From Chersky-840 sp963811775 (GTDB taxonomy: Bacteria; Actinomycetota; Acidimicrobiia; Acidimicrobiales; UBA8190), in NCBI GenBank assembly GCA_963811775.1, contig CAWESO010000009.1, forward strand, positions 186,001-250,000: a stretch of DNA of 64,000 nucleotides, in the 5' to 3' direction. Positions 8,089 to 17,073 of the stretch are shown piece by piece. A program made the position numbers and the translations under genes. Position 1 is the stretch's first letter; every line of letters begins with the position of its first letter. The notes beneath the pieces are model-generated. The model was not told the origin of the DNA and searched no databases. It saw only the letters and a program-made list of their open reading frames with translations.

Positions 8089-9360
8089 TCAGGAGTGGCG
8101 GTCCTCTCGCTGGACCCCGAACTGCGACATGTAGGAGTCGAGGGCCCGGTGACGCTCGGCGCGGTCGATGCCGAACTCCTCGGGCCGGTACAGGATCGTG
8201 CCGTGGCGACCACGGGGGTGCGCGGCCATGAAGGACTGCATCGCCGCGCGCGAGTCGTCGGTGAAGGGATGGTCGGCCACGGCGTAGATCTTCTCGACCG
8301 TCCCGATGTCGTCCGCCATGAACTGATGGAACAGCACGTCGACGGATCGATCGGCGGGGAGCATGGCGCGGTCCTCGGCACAGGAGCGAAACAGGTCCTC
8401 GCCGCGCGCCGACCAGTAGCTCCCGATCGCCATGGGGTCGATGTGGGCGACCGCCATACGCGAGATGTAGGTGATCATCGTGGTCATCGACACCGTCACC
8501 GACGCCGGGTCGCGGTGGGTGACGACGAAGGTGGCGTCGGGGAACGTGGACACGAGAGGTCCGAACTGCTCGAGGTGCTGGGGTGACTTGAGGACCCATC
8601 GCCTGCCCCCGCGCAGCCATTGCAGGACCTGCAGCACGGTGCGCAGGTACTCGTAGGAAGGGGTCTGGTCCTCGGCCTTGAAGTGGTCGCGCCACGACGG
8701 CATGAGGGCCTGGGTCTCGAACAGCATGGTGGAGAAGTCCATGGCGAGGAGCTGGATCTCCTCGTGGACGTGGTCGACGGTCATCTCGTGCATGCGCTTG
8801 AAGTACGGCGCAGCCTGGTTGAGCACGTCGAGGGAGAACTCGGTGCGGGCCAAGCGCGGGTCGGCCTCGCCCGGGGCGGGCATCTCGGAGTCGGACAGGA
8901 CGGGCTCGAGGCTCTCCCAGTACGGCAGCGACCGCAGGGTCGGATCCGCGCTGATGAGGTTGTGCAGGTGTGTCGTGCCCGTGCGGGGCAGGCCGCAGAT
9001 GATGATGGGGCGCTCGATCTGCACGTCGAGGATCTCGGGATGGCGCGTCACCAGGTCCTGGACGAGGAGGCGGTTCTTCAGGAGCTGGAGCAGCTGGCTG
9101 TAGAAGCTCACGATGCCCGGCGCGCTCAGGTCGGCCTCGGAGCGCATGGCGGCGCACAGGATGTCGAGACGGGGACGAAAGGCCTCGTCGCCGAAGTCGT
9201 CGAGCCCCGTCTGCTCCGCCGCTGCCGCGCACAGCGCTTCGGGGTCGAGCGGGCAGGCGGGCGCCACGTCGTCCAGGCTGGCGAGCAGCGCCTCGATCTC
9301 GGGCGTGAAGCGCGGATGGGCGAGGTCGTCGAGGACGACCGCCGCGGGGCGCGCCCTCAC
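8089..9360 (-). CDS. PAPS-dependent sulfotransferase family protein
   Basis: 423 residues from a GTG at 9360. It carries the 5'-phosphosulfate loop PIIICGLPRTGTTHLHNLI at about residue 110 and the 3'-phosphate motif FVVTHRDPASVTVS at about 275. These are the two halves of the PAPS-binding site of the sulfotransferase_3 type common in mycobacteria and relatives. The N-terminal 90 residues are a helical extension. The GTG overlaps the stop of the upstream DUF1214 gene (GTGA), so the two are coupled. The acceptor is unknown; lipids or glycolipids are typical for this branch. Confidence 0.88.
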   Translation of the reverse strand: MRARPAAVVLDDLAHPRFTPEIEALLASLDDVAPACPLDPEALCAAAAEQTGLDDFGDEAFRPRLDILCAAMRSEADLSAPGIVSFYSQLLQLLKNRLLVQDLVTRHPEILDVQIERPIIICGLPRTGTTHLHNLISADPTLRSLPYWESLEPVLSDSEMPAPGEADPRLARTEFSLDVLNQAAPYFKRMHEMTVDHVHEEIQLLAMDFSTMLFETQALMPSWRDHFKAEDQTPSYEYLRTVLQVLQWLRGGRRWVLKSPQHLEQFGPLVSTFPDATFVVTHRDPASVTVSMTTMITYISRMAVAHIDPMAIGSYWSARGEDLFRSCAEDRAMLPADRSVDVLFHQFMADDIGTVEKIYAVADHPFTDDSRAAMQSFMAAHPRGRHGTILYRPEEFGIDRAERHRALDSYMSQFGVQREDRHS

Positions 9361-10481
9361 GGGCCGCTGTGCGTCGAAGGAGGCAAGCCGGCCACCGAGG
9401 CCACCGGGACGACGCGCGTCGCCGGTTGCGACGGGGTGACCTCGGGGAGGAACCACCGGAACCAGATCCGTCCCCGGGAGTGCCCGGCCGTCGAGATCCA
9501 GTTGGGGTGGCCCGGGTCCCGGGGCGACACCACCAGGCGCCACGAGCCGTCGGGCTCGTACGCGGCCTGGTCGCCGTTGAGCGTGACACGCTCGTAGGCG
9601 TAGTCGTAGGTGTGCAGGAACTGGTTCCACAAGCAGACGTTCCAGAAGGCACACGCCGGGGAGCGGCCCTCGATGACGAGCGCCTCGTCCTCGCCGAGCT
9701 CGTAGGAGCCCATGGCGTAGGCCGCGTCGCCCGCCGCCCACCCGAAGGTCTGGCTGGGCACGCCGTAGGGCTCGTCGACGGTGTTGGGCGTCCCGAGCGG
9801 GATCGGCACGATGCTCGCCTGGTCGCGGACCCACGTGAGCGCGGCGCGGAACCGGCGGGCGAGGTCGCCGTCGTCCTCGCGCCGGCTCGCCGGGGGGTCG
9901 AGCGCTTCGATGTGCCACTGCGCCCGGCGACCCCCCACGGGGTCGGCGAGGTAGTCACGGGTGATGGCGCACACGGCGTCGGGCGCGAGCTCTATCCAGG
10001 CCCCGTCGTGAGGGCGGGTGCTCAGCACCACCGAGAAGGTGCCGTCGTCGGCGATCGCCAGCGCCCGGTCGTTGATCGTCCCGACGATGCGCTCGGAGTA
10101 CCGCCCGTCCGACGGCCCGCCGTACACGGTGAGCGAGAGGTAGTCGGCGTCGCCCTTGCGCCCCGTGACCACGTAGGTCCGGTCCGGGTCGATGGGCGCG
10201 TACTGGTAGTACGCGTCGGCGTTGTCACCGCCCCATTTACGGTACGGACCGACGATGTCGACGAAGCGGGGGCGGGCCGCATCGGCCCACACGTGCGCGT
10301 CGAGGCCCACCGCGAGGATCGAGAAGATCCACTTGTAGCCCTCCAGGACACTCAGCTCGTCGAGGGGCACGTCCGGCAGGAACAGCCGGTCCTCGAGGGC
10401 GCGCAGCTCGTCGAGAAGCTCGTGGAACACCGCCGCGGTCTGAGGCGCCGGGACCGAGCCGTGATCGTCGGAACCACTCAT
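9357..10481 (-). CDS. DUF1214-type protein of unknown function
   Basis: 374 residues with no signal peptide or membrane helix. The N-terminal part has conserved aromatic segments (YYQYAPIDPDRTYVVTGRKGDADYLSLTVYGG). The C-terminal part ends with the run GHPNWISTAGHSRGRIWFRWFLPE, which resembles the end of DUF1214 domains, where a GRIWFRWFLPE-like block is conserved. DUF1214 proteins often pair with lipid or steroid enzymes in actinobacteria. It is translationally coupled by GTGA to the sulfotransferase, so a shared pathway is likely. No catalytic residues can be named. The family assignment is moderately secure. Confidence 0.65.
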   Translation of the reverse strand: MSGSDDHGSVPAPQTAAVFHELLDELRALEDRLFLPDVPLDELSVLEGYKWIFSILAVGLDAHVWADAARPRFVDIVGPYRKWGGDNADAYYQYAPIDPDRTYVVTGRKGDADYLSLTVYGGPSDGRYSERIVGTINDRALAIADDGTFSVVLSTRPHDGAWIELAPDAVCAITRDYLADPVGGRRAQWHIEALDPPASRREDDGDLARRFRAALTWVRDQASIVPIPLGTPNTVDEPYGVPSQTFGWAAGDAAYAMGSYELGEDEALVIEGRSPACAFWNVCLWNQFLHTYDYAYERVTLNGDQAAYEPDGSWRLVVSPRDPGHPNWISTAGHSRGRIWFRWFLPEVTPSQPATRVVPVASVAGLPPSTHSGP

Positions 10482-10519
10482 GGGCGAGCCACCATGGACG
10501 AGCCACTCATGGGCTCAAT

Positions 10520-11143
10520 CTACGGGCGTGGCGGTGGGCTCCGCAGGGGGCTCGTCTCCCACTCGCGCCGGTACAGCACCCACACCAACCGTGTCCCGAC
10601 CTCGCCGGGCGCCTCGGGCTCGTGCTCGATGGTGCCGGTGAGCCGGTACCCGAGCTTGGGGGGGACCGCCGCACTGGCCAGATTGGCCTCGTCGCAGTGG
10701 ATCTCCATGCGCTCGATGCCGCGCAACGAGAACCCGACCTGGGTCAGCGCCCCTGCCGCCGCGGTGGCGATGCCGCGGCGCGTGTAGCCGGCGTGCACCC
10801 AGTACCCGATCTCGAGCGCACTGGGCCCGATGCGGCGGTGCAGGCCGCATCCCCCGACCAGGGTGCCGTGGGGGAGGAAGATCCCGTACTCGTACCCGCT
10901 CCCCGAGGTCCACGACGAGGCGGGACCCTCCAGCCGCTCGCGCTGGGTCTCGAGCGAGGTTCCCTCCGGCGTCGCCCACGCCATCCACGGCCGCAGGTGC
11001 TCGAGACTCTCGGTGGCGGCCCTCGACACCGCGGCGGCGTCGTCCGCGGTGAGCCGGCGCAGCACGACCCCGTCGTTCTCGACCTCCTCGGGGGCGAGCA
11101 CGCCGCGGCCGCCGCCACCTGATCGTCGAGTCCAGAGCCGCAC
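10520..11143 (-). CDS. GNAT family acetyltransferase (RimJ/RimL-like)
   Basis: About 207 residues. The domain begins near VVLRRLTADDAAAVSRA and has the acetyl-CoA loop in EIGYWVHAGYTRRGIATAA, then MEIHCDEANLAS and KLGYRLTGTIEHE, the pattern of ribosomal-protein or small-molecule N-acetyltransferases. The start is uncertain: GTG at 11143 is 9 nt behind an AGAGG, and GTG at 11149 is an alternative. It lies 13 nt after the GH31 gene, so they are probably co-transcribed. Substrate unknown. Confidence 0.82.
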   Translation of the reverse strand: MRLWTRRSGGGGRGVLAPEEVENDGVVLRRLTADDAAAVSRAATESLEHLRPWMAWATPEGTSLETQRERLEGPASSWTSGSGYEYGIFLPHGTLVGGCGLHRRIGPSALEIGYWVHAGYTRRGIATAAAGALTQVGFSLRGIERMEIHCDEANLASAAVPPKLGYRLTGTIEHEPEAPGEVGTRLVWVLYRREWETSPLRSPPPRP

Positions 11144-11156
11144 CGCCACCCGCCTC

Positions 11157-13772
11157 TCAGGCGCCCGGGTCGGGCGCGGGGACGAGCCCCTCGAAGGTGA
11201 GCTCGGCGAACGGGGGGCACACGACCGCGCCGCCCGACACCCGGACCTCGACCCCGTCGGCCACGGCGCGCCGGGCGGCGAACCCGTGCAGGACCACCCG
11301 CACGACCTCGGGCACGGGAAAGTCACCGGAGCGCTCCCACGTCCATCTCGCCGTGGCGCCCGGGAGCACGCCCTCCACGCGCACGACGTCGTGCCGAAGG
11401 GGGCCCTCTCCGTCCCCGGCGTCGTCGACGCACGTGCCCGTGGCCGCGCCCTCGTCGTCGGGCCAGCAGTGGAAGGCGAGGAGGTGCGGGGCATGGTCGA
11501 GAGCGAGCGCGCGTGTCACCGGCGTGGTGGCCGCATCGTCGTCGCCGTCGACGCGGCACGGGCCGCCCCCGTCGGTCCAGCCGTCGTCGAGGGGGACGAT
11601 CGACCCCGTCCGGGCCAGCACGGGGATCTGCTCGAGCGGGGCGTCGTACGCCTCCGCCTCGCCCGGTGCCCGGTGCGCGTCCGCCCACACGCTGCGCCAC
11701 GTCCCCGGAGGGGTCCTCACCGTGCGCCGGCGCGCGCCCGCCTCGACGACCGGCGCCACGAGCAGCGCGTCACCGAGGAGGAAGGCGTCGTCGGCGTCGA
11801 GCCCCGCCGCCACGCCCGGGGTGGCGTCGGTGCCCGACCACCACAGCGGCCGGATGAACGGGGCCCCGGACGCCGCCGCCTCGTGCGCCAGGGTGTAGAG
11901 ATACGGCAGGAGCCGGTACCGGAACCGGATCCACCCGGCCACGATGCGACGGGACTCGTCGCCGAAGCACCACGGCTCGCGCGGCGGCACGCCGCGCACC
12001 GAGTGGGTGCGGCAGTACGGCATGAACACACTCATCTGCATCCACCGGATGTAGAGCTCGTCGTCGGGGACGCCGCTGAAGCCGCCGATGTCAGACCCCG
12101 AGTAGGGCACGCCGGACAGCCCGAGCCCGACCACGGTGGCGACCTGCTGGCGCATGGACTCCCATGTCGACGCCACGTCGCCGGTCCAGTTCCACGCGTA
12201 GCGCTGCATCCCCGCCCACCCCGAGCGCGACACGATGAAGGGTCGTGCCCCGTCCCGGGCCCGGCGCAGGCCGTCGTGCCCGGCACGGTTCATGAGCAAC
12301 CCGTAGAGGTTGTGGCCCTCGGCGTGGTCCCCGCCGCGGCCGTCGAAGTGATGGCGGGTGGAGAGCGGGAGCGTCGGGTCGCCCCGCAGCGCGATCGACG
12401 TGGGCTCGTTCATGTCGTGCCAGATGCCGGCCACGCCCGCGTCGGTCAGGGTGCGGTACTTGCCCGCCCACCACGAGCGGGTGCCGGGATCGGTGAAGTC
12501 GGGGAAGACGCTGCGCCCGGGCCACACCACGCCCTCGACCACATGCCCGCTCGGGTCGGTGCAAAAGCGGTGCTCGTCGCGGCCTTCGCGGAACACCTCG
12601 TAGTCGGGGTCGATCTTCACGCCGGCGTCGACGATCGTCACCACCCGCGCCCCGGTGGCCGCCGCGTCCGTCGTCAGGCGACCGAGATCGGGGAAGCGCT
12701 GCGGGTCGACCGTGAACACCCGGAAGCCGCGCATGTAGTCGATGTCGAGGTGCACCGCACTCAGGGGGATGCCGAGCTTCGCGAACCCGTCGGTGATGGC
12801 ACGCACGTCGGCGTCGCACTTGTATCCCCACCGGCTCTGGTGGTACCCGAGCGCCCAGCGAGGGGGCAGGGCCGGACGCCCGGTCAGCTCGGTGTAGCGG
12901 TCGAGGAGGTGCGACGGGCCGCCGACCACGAGGTAGCGGCGCAGGACGCCGCCCGCGAAGCGCACCGTGCCTGTCTCTTGGGTGGCGGTCCCTCCTGGGG
13001 CTGTCTCCTCCGGGCCCCCGAACTCGAAGGTGGCGTGGGTCGAGTTCTCGTAGAACGCGAGCACGCCGCCGTCGTCGTGCGTCGAGAGCACGACCGGGAT
13101 GCCGAGGTAGAGAGGGCTGCGGCCCGGGCCCCACGATCCCCCCGGGTCCGTGTTCCACAAGGTGACGGTGTCCCCCCGCAGGTCGATGCCCGACGCCTGC
13201 TCGCCGAGGCCGCACAGGCGCTCACCGGCGCGCATCGAGAACGACTGCTCCCATGCCGAGCCGCGTCGGGCCGGGGCCGACTCGCTGCGCAACAACGCGC
13301 CCCCGGGTCGGGCGTTGCGCAGCGACCCGTCGGGCAACACGGTGACCTCGAGCAGCTCGCCGCGCAGCACCCACGCGCCGTCGGGCCGCAACACGTCGAG
13401 GGGGTGGGCGTGGACCTCGGGAGCCGGCCCGGCCAGGTCCCCGGCGATGGCGTAGGGCACGGGCTCGACGCCCGGGCCCCACGACACACGCACCACGTCG
13501 GCCGTCAGAAAGGCCACTTCGAGCCGGGCTCGTTCGAAGTGAAACGTCACCGTGCCCGGGCGGGGGTTCCACACCTCGACCTTCACCAACCGCCCCGGCG
13601 TGACCGCAACGGCGTCCGAGCGCGAGGCGGAGTCGGGGCCCGCCTGCCGGGGCCGGCGCGCCGAGTTGGCGATGATGAGCCCCACGGTGCGCAGGCCGAG
13701 ATGGTGGACGGCGTGGGCTGTGACCCGGGACTGCGCCACGGCGCGTCGTAGGGTCGTGCGAGGCTCGGCCAC
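11157..13772 (-). CDS. Glycoside hydrolase family 31 (alpha-glucosidase/alpha-xylosidase)
   Basis: 871 residues. The GH31 barrel carries GYHQSRWGYK, then VHLDIDYMRGFRVFTVD, then the nucleophile motif GIWHDMNEP at about residue 452, then RSGWAGMQRYAWNWTGD with the acid/base Asp, and GSDIGGFSG. The N-terminal beta-sandwich and the C-terminal beta domains are both present, so the length is normal. No signal peptide is seen; it is probably cytoplasmic and cleaves terminal alpha-linked glucose or xylose. The GTG start has a TAGCCT box 8 nt upstream and no Shine-Dalgarno, suggesting a leaderless mRNA. Exact substrate specificity cannot be read from sequence. Confidence 0.92.
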   Translation of the reverse strand: MAEPRTTLRRAVAQSRVTAHAVHHLGLRTVGLIIANSARRPRQAGPDSASRSDAVAVTPGRLVKVEVWNPRPGTVTFHFERARLEVAFLTADVVRVSWGPGVEPVPYAIAGDLAGPAPEVHAHPLDVLRPDGAWVLRGELLEVTVLPDGSLRNARPGGALLRSESAPARRGSAWEQSFSMRAGERLCGLGEQASGIDLRGDTVTLWNTDPGGSWGPGRSPLYLGIPVVLSTHDDGGVLAFYENSTHATFEFGGPEETAPGGTATQETGTVRFAGGVLRRYLVVGGPSHLLDRYTELTGRPALPPRWALGYHQSRWGYKCDADVRAITDGFAKLGIPLSAVHLDIDYMRGFRVFTVDPQRFPDLGRLTTDAAATGARVVTIVDAGVKIDPDYEVFREGRDEHRFCTDPSGHVVEGVVWPGRSVFPDFTDPGTRSWWAGKYRTLTDAGVAGIWHDMNEPTSIALRGDPTLPLSTRHHFDGRGGDHAEGHNLYGLLMNRAGHDGLRRARDGARPFIVSRSGWAGMQRYAWNWTGDVASTWESMRQQVATVVGLGLSGVPYSGSDIGGFSGVPDDELYIRWMQMSVFMPYCRTHSVRGVPPREPWCFGDESRRIVAGWIRFRYRLLPYLYTLAHEAAASGAPFIRPLWWSGTDATPGVAAGLDADDAFLLGDALLVAPVVEAGARRRTVRTPPGTWRSVWADAHRAPGEAEAYDAPLEQIPVLARTGSIVPLDDGWTDGGGPCRVDGDDDAATTPVTRALALDHAPHLLAFHCWPDDEGAATGTCVDDAGDGEGPLRHDVVRVEGVLPGATARWTWERSGDFPVPEVVRVVLHGFAARRAVADGVEVRVSGGAVVCPPFAELTFEGLVPAPDPGA

Positions 13773-13780
13773 GAAGGGTG

Positions 13781-13786
13781 AGGCTA
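13781..13786 (-). promoter_or_regulatory. Putative -10 box (TAGCCT) of the GH31 gene
   Basis: On the minus strand TAGCCT ends 8 nt before the GTG at 13772. There is no Shine-Dalgarno between them. This matches the leaderless pattern seen at several genes of this window. No convincing -35 was found. Confidence 0.35.
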
Positions 13787-13888
13787 CGCGGCGCGTCGGA
13801 CCCCTGGCAGACGGCTATGACGGTGCGTGCCAGGCCCACCACGTACCGCGGGTAGCAAGGCTGCCTGGGGTAAGGTCGTTGTAGTCAC

Positions 13889-14965
13889 ATGCAAGCTCCT
13901 GCTCTTCCCGCCCGTCGTCACACCGATCGTGATCCGAGCGCGCCGGCTCCCGTGCCGGGGCCGGCGCCCGGTTCCCGCCGTCCCGTGCGCATGATCCCCG
14001 ACAAGCTCGTGGTCGACGGCCGGCGGGTGCGCTACGCCGTGTCGGACAACGAGAGCGCGCACGGTCCCGAGGGCCCGGGGAGCGAGCCGGTGTGGGCGGT
14101 CAATCTCCACGGGTACTTCGCCGGCGGGGGGATGTACTGGAGAGAGAGCAGCAACATGGCCGAGGCGCTCGGTTGGCGTGTGCTCAACCCCAGCCTGCCC
14201 GGGTTCGCCGGCAGCGACCCGCTGCCGTGGGAACGCGTCACCATCGCCGAGATCGCCCACGTCGTCGGCCATCTCCTCGACCACGTCGGCGCGCGGCGCG
14301 CCGTGCTCGTGGGTCACTCCATGGGTGGTGCGGTCGCCGTGCAGTACGCCGACACCCATCCCGAGCGGGTGCTGGGCATCGTCTATCGCGACGGCGCGGC
14401 GACACCGGGATGGAAGCAACGGCGTGGTGTCATCGTGTCGCTCCTCGCGCCGGTGCTGCCCGACATGGCGGGCGTGGCCGACCTTCTCGTCGCCGCCGTG
14501 TTGGACGCACCCGACCTCTTCATCGGCCGGCGCCTCGCCTCGACGCTGCGGGGGCTGTGGCCCGACGCCAGGCGGAACCTCCGCTCCATGGGACGGACGC
14601 TCCCCGTGGGCTCGATGCTCATGGCCATGGACCTCCGCCCCGAGGTCGAGCGCATCGTCGCCGCGGGGATACCGATCCTCCCCGTGTGGGGCTGCTTCGA
14701 CCGGATCGTGAGCGCGGACACGGCCCGGGAATTCGCCGAGCTGACCGGGATCGACATCCTCTGGGTCCCGGGCGGCCATTCATGGATGCTGCCGCGCCCC
14801 CAGGCGCAGGCCGACATCCTGCGTCATCTCCGGCGGGGACGTGAGTTCGTGGCCGAGATGGCCGATCGACGAACGGAACTGCTCCGGGCCGAGATCGCCG
14901 CCGCCGCCGCCCGAACCGAGCTGACCGGCGTCCCCCCCGTCCCCCCCGTCCACCTGGTTCGCTGA
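13889..14965 (+). CDS. Alpha/beta-fold hydrolase
   Basis: 358 residues. The nucleophile elbow is VLVGHSMGGAVAVQYA (Ser at about residue 146), the acid is in LPVWGCFDRIV, and the catalytic His is in VPGGHSWML. The oxyanion segment is NLHGYFAGG. The N-terminal 35 residues are Pro/Ala-rich and probably disordered; a start at the internal ATG of RMIPDKL (about residue 35) would give a compact enzyme. It may be an esterase, lipase or C-C hydrolase. It is divergent from the GH31 gene and stands just before the acyl-CoA dehydrogenase gene, so a lipid role is possible. Confidence 0.85.
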   Translation: MQAPALPARRHTDRDPSAPAPVPGPAPGSRRPVRMIPDKLVVDGRRVRYAVSDNESAHGPEGPGSEPVWAVNLHGYFAGGGMYWRESSNMAEALGWRVLNPSLPGFAGSDPLPWERVTIAEIAHVVGHLLDHVGARRAVLVGHSMGGAVAVQYADTHPERVLGIVYRDGAATPGWKQRRGVIVSLLAPVLPDMAGVADLLVAAVLDAPDLFIGRRLASTLRGLWPDARRNLRSMGRTLPVGSMLMAMDLRPEVERIVAAGIPILPVWGCFDRIVSADTAREFAELTGIDILWVPGGHSWMLPRPQAQADILRHLRRGREFVAEMADRRTELLRAEIAAAAARTELTGVPPVPPVHLVR

Positions 14966-15112
14966 ACGACCGTTCTCGCGCTCGGGGTGCGTGCCGGGCC
15001 GGGTCGACGGTGGTGGGGCGCGACCCGCCCCCCGTACACTGGACCGGGCCCAGCGACCGACGGATCCGTTTTGGCGACGACCCGCGCCGGGCGAGCGAGG
15101 GAGGCACGGGCG

Positions 15113-16366
15113 ATGCGCTGGACCACCGAGGACACGCCGCAGCAACAGGAATTCCGCGTGGAGTTCCGTTCCTGGCTGAAAGGCGTCCTCCCCGCGGGCT
15201 GGATGGAAGCAGCCGACAGCGGGGACGACGAGACGCTCGAGAAGCTCAAGGCGGGGGCGGGGTTCAACCCCTTCACGTGGCAGGGGATCATCGGCCGCAG
15301 CCCGTACGCGGCGCCGCTGTGGCCGGCGGAGTTCGGTGGGCTGTCGGGCGAGGTGTGGATGCAGACCGTCATCCGCTCGGAGCTGGTCGCCAACCGGCTC
15401 CCCACCGTGTCGATCAACCTCCTCGGCGTGGGCCTGGCCGGCCCCACCCTCATCGCCCACGGGACCCAGGAACAGAAGGAGCGGTACCTCAGGAAGATCC
15501 TCTCGGCCGAGGAGGTGTGGTGCCAGCTCTTCAGCGAGCCGGGGTCGGGGTCGGACCTGGCGTCACTGTCGACGCGCGCCGTGCGAGACGGCGACGAATG
15601 GGTCGTGAACGGCCAGAAGGTGTGGACCACCATCGCCCAGTTCGCCAAGTTCGGGATGCTCCTGGCGCGCTCGAACCCTGACGTCCCCAAGCACGAGGGC
15701 CTCAGCTACTTCATCTTGGACATGAAGTCGCCCGGCGTCGACATCCGCCCGCTCAAGCAGATGACGGGGTCCTCGGAGTTCAACGAGGTGTTCCTCACCG
15801 ACGTCCGGATCCCCGACGCCAACCGCGTGGGGGATGTGGGCGACGGATGGCGCTGCGCCCGCACGACGCTCATGAACGAGCGTGTGGCGTTGGCGGGCAT
15901 CTCCCTCGACCCCGTGTCGTTCACGGGGGGCGTGCGCCGCGACCCGTGGCAGTCCTATCTCGACGGGGTCCCCGATCGCACCGACCCGCGCGTGCGCCAG
16001 CGCCTGGCCCAGTTCTACATCGAGTCCGAGGTGAAGGAGATCACCGCCTTCCGCGCCAACTCGGCGCGCCTGCGCGGGCAGCAGCCGGGCCCGGAGGGAT
16101 CGGTGAACAAGGTCTTCAACGCCGAGTACAACCAGCGCCGCTCGAGCTTCGCCGTCGACACCAACGGCATCGCGTCGACGGCGTGGATCCCGGGCGACAC
16201 CCGGGCCGAGGCCCGGGCCACGACGTTCCTGCGGGCGCGGGCCAATACCATCGAGGGCGGGACCTCGGAGATCCTCCGCAACCAGATGGCGGAACGGATC
16301 CTGGGGCTCCCTCGTGACGTCGAGGTCGACCGGGACGTGGCCTGGGCGGACGTGAAACACAGTTGA
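15113..16366 (+). CDS. Acyl-CoA dehydrogenase
   Basis: 417 residues; AGGGAGG (15098-15104) lies 8 nt before the ATG. The FAD/substrate signature is CQLFSEPGSGSDLASLSTRA, followed by WVVNGQKVWTT and the C-terminal signature IEGGTSEILRNQMAERILGLPRD. It oxidises acyl-CoA to the 2-enoyl-CoA in the cytoplasm, passing electrons to ETF. The chain-length class cannot be told. It overlaps the next gene as TTGA, so the thioesterase is co-translated. With the nearby TetR, thiolase and hydratase it forms a lipid-degradation block. Confidence 0.93.
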   Translation: MRWTTEDTPQQQEFRVEFRSWLKGVLPAGWMEAADSGDDETLEKLKAGAGFNPFTWQGIIGRSPYAAPLWPAEFGGLSGEVWMQTVIRSELVANRLPTVSINLLGVGLAGPTLIAHGTQEQKERYLRKILSAEEVWCQLFSEPGSGSDLASLSTRAVRDGDEWVVNGQKVWTTIAQFAKFGMLLARSNPDVPKHEGLSYFILDMKSPGVDIRPLKQMTGSSEFNEVFLTDVRIPDANRVGDVGDGWRCARTTLMNERVALAGISLDPVSFTGGVRRDPWQSYLDGVPDRTDPRVRQRLAQFYIESEVKEITAFRANSARLRGQQPGPEGSVNKVFNAEYNQRRSSFAVDTNGIASTAWIPGDTRAEARATTFLRARANTIEGGTSEILRNQMAERILGLPRDVEVDRDVAWADVKHS

Positions 16367-17022
16367 CCGCCGTTGGCGACGGGCCCCCGTCGGCTGCGCT
16401 CCTCGAGACCGCGGCGGTGATGCGGCGCCTGGGCCACGCCATCGTGGCCCACGAGACCGGTGACGCGCTCCTCGATCGCATCGCCGCCGACGCAGGCCGC
16501 CTCTTGGCCGAGGTCGAGGGCACGCCCGACCGTGTACGCACACCGCTCGACATGGTGCGCGCCGTGTTCGTCGCCCCACCGCCCGAGGGGCGTGGTCGCA
16601 CGAACTTCCCGTACGACATCGTCACCGGAAAGGCCAACCCCATGGGCTTGGCCGCCGACATCGCCCGCGAGGGAGAGGTCGCCGTCCTGCGCATCACGCT
16701 CGGCCCCGCCTTCGAGGGTGCGCCCGGGCGCGCCCATGGCGGGGCCGTGGCCGCCCTGATGGACGAGGTCATGGGATTCGTGCCTTCGATCCACTCCACC
16801 CCCGCGTACACCGGGCGCCTCACCGTCACCTACCGCGCCCCGACGCCGCTCGGGGTGGAGATCGAGATGCGGGCCCAGCTCCACTCGCGCACCGGGCGCA
16901 AGCTCCACATCGAAGCCGAGGCCCGCCACGGCACCACGCTCCTCGCGCAGGGAGAAGGCCTGTTCATCACCGTCGACCCCGAGCACTTCGCGGCCGGGGG
17001 GACGTCGCCGACAGGCACGTGA
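16363..17022 (+). CDS. PaaI-type hotdog-fold thioesterase
   Basis: 219 residues from a TTG that overlaps the acyl-CoA dehydrogenase stop (TTGA). The hotdog domain is at about 95-205, with GRAHGGAVAALMDEVMGF, the helix motif of PaaI and 4HBT thioesterases, followed by TGRLTVTYRAPTPLG. The N-terminal 90 residues are a helical extension. It probably hydrolyses an acyl-CoA to free CoA, perhaps removing dead-end products of the coupled dehydrogenase. The unusual start codon is supported by coupling and by the match of the full-length frame. Confidence 0.83.
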   Translation: MTAVGDGPPSAALLETAAVMRRLGHAIVAHETGDALLDRIAADAGRLLAEVEGTPDRVRTPLDMVRAVFVAPPPEGRGRTNFPYDIVTGKANPMGLAADIAREGEVAVLRITLGPAFEGAPGRAHGGAVAALMDEVMGFVPSIHSTPAYTGRLTVTYRAPTPLGVEIEMRAQLHSRTGRKLHIEAEARHGTTLLAQGEGLFITVDPEHFAAGGTSPTGT

Positions 17023-17040
17023 CCGGCCGGCACGCCACTG

Positions 17041-17067
17041 TTGACTGACGAATCAGTTTGCTAACGT
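17041..17067 (+). promoter_or_regulatory. Promoter with embedded TetR-type palindromic operator
   Basis: TTGACT (17041-17046) and TAACGT (17062-17067) form a sigma-A-like promoter with a 15-nt spacer. The dyad ACTGA-CGAA-TCAGT (17044-17057) lies across the -35 and spacer. The TetR gene starts 6 nt after the -10 box, so its mRNA is probably leaderless. The position of the dyad is typical of an autorepressor site; that it binds this TetR is inferred. Confidence 0.6.
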
Positions 17068-17073
17068 GCGCAC

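Noticed and set aside
10830..13751. Very long (about 970-codon) plus-strand frame opposite GH31
   Set aside because: Shadow of the glycoside hydrolase; the translation is Arg/His/Pro-rich with no domain.
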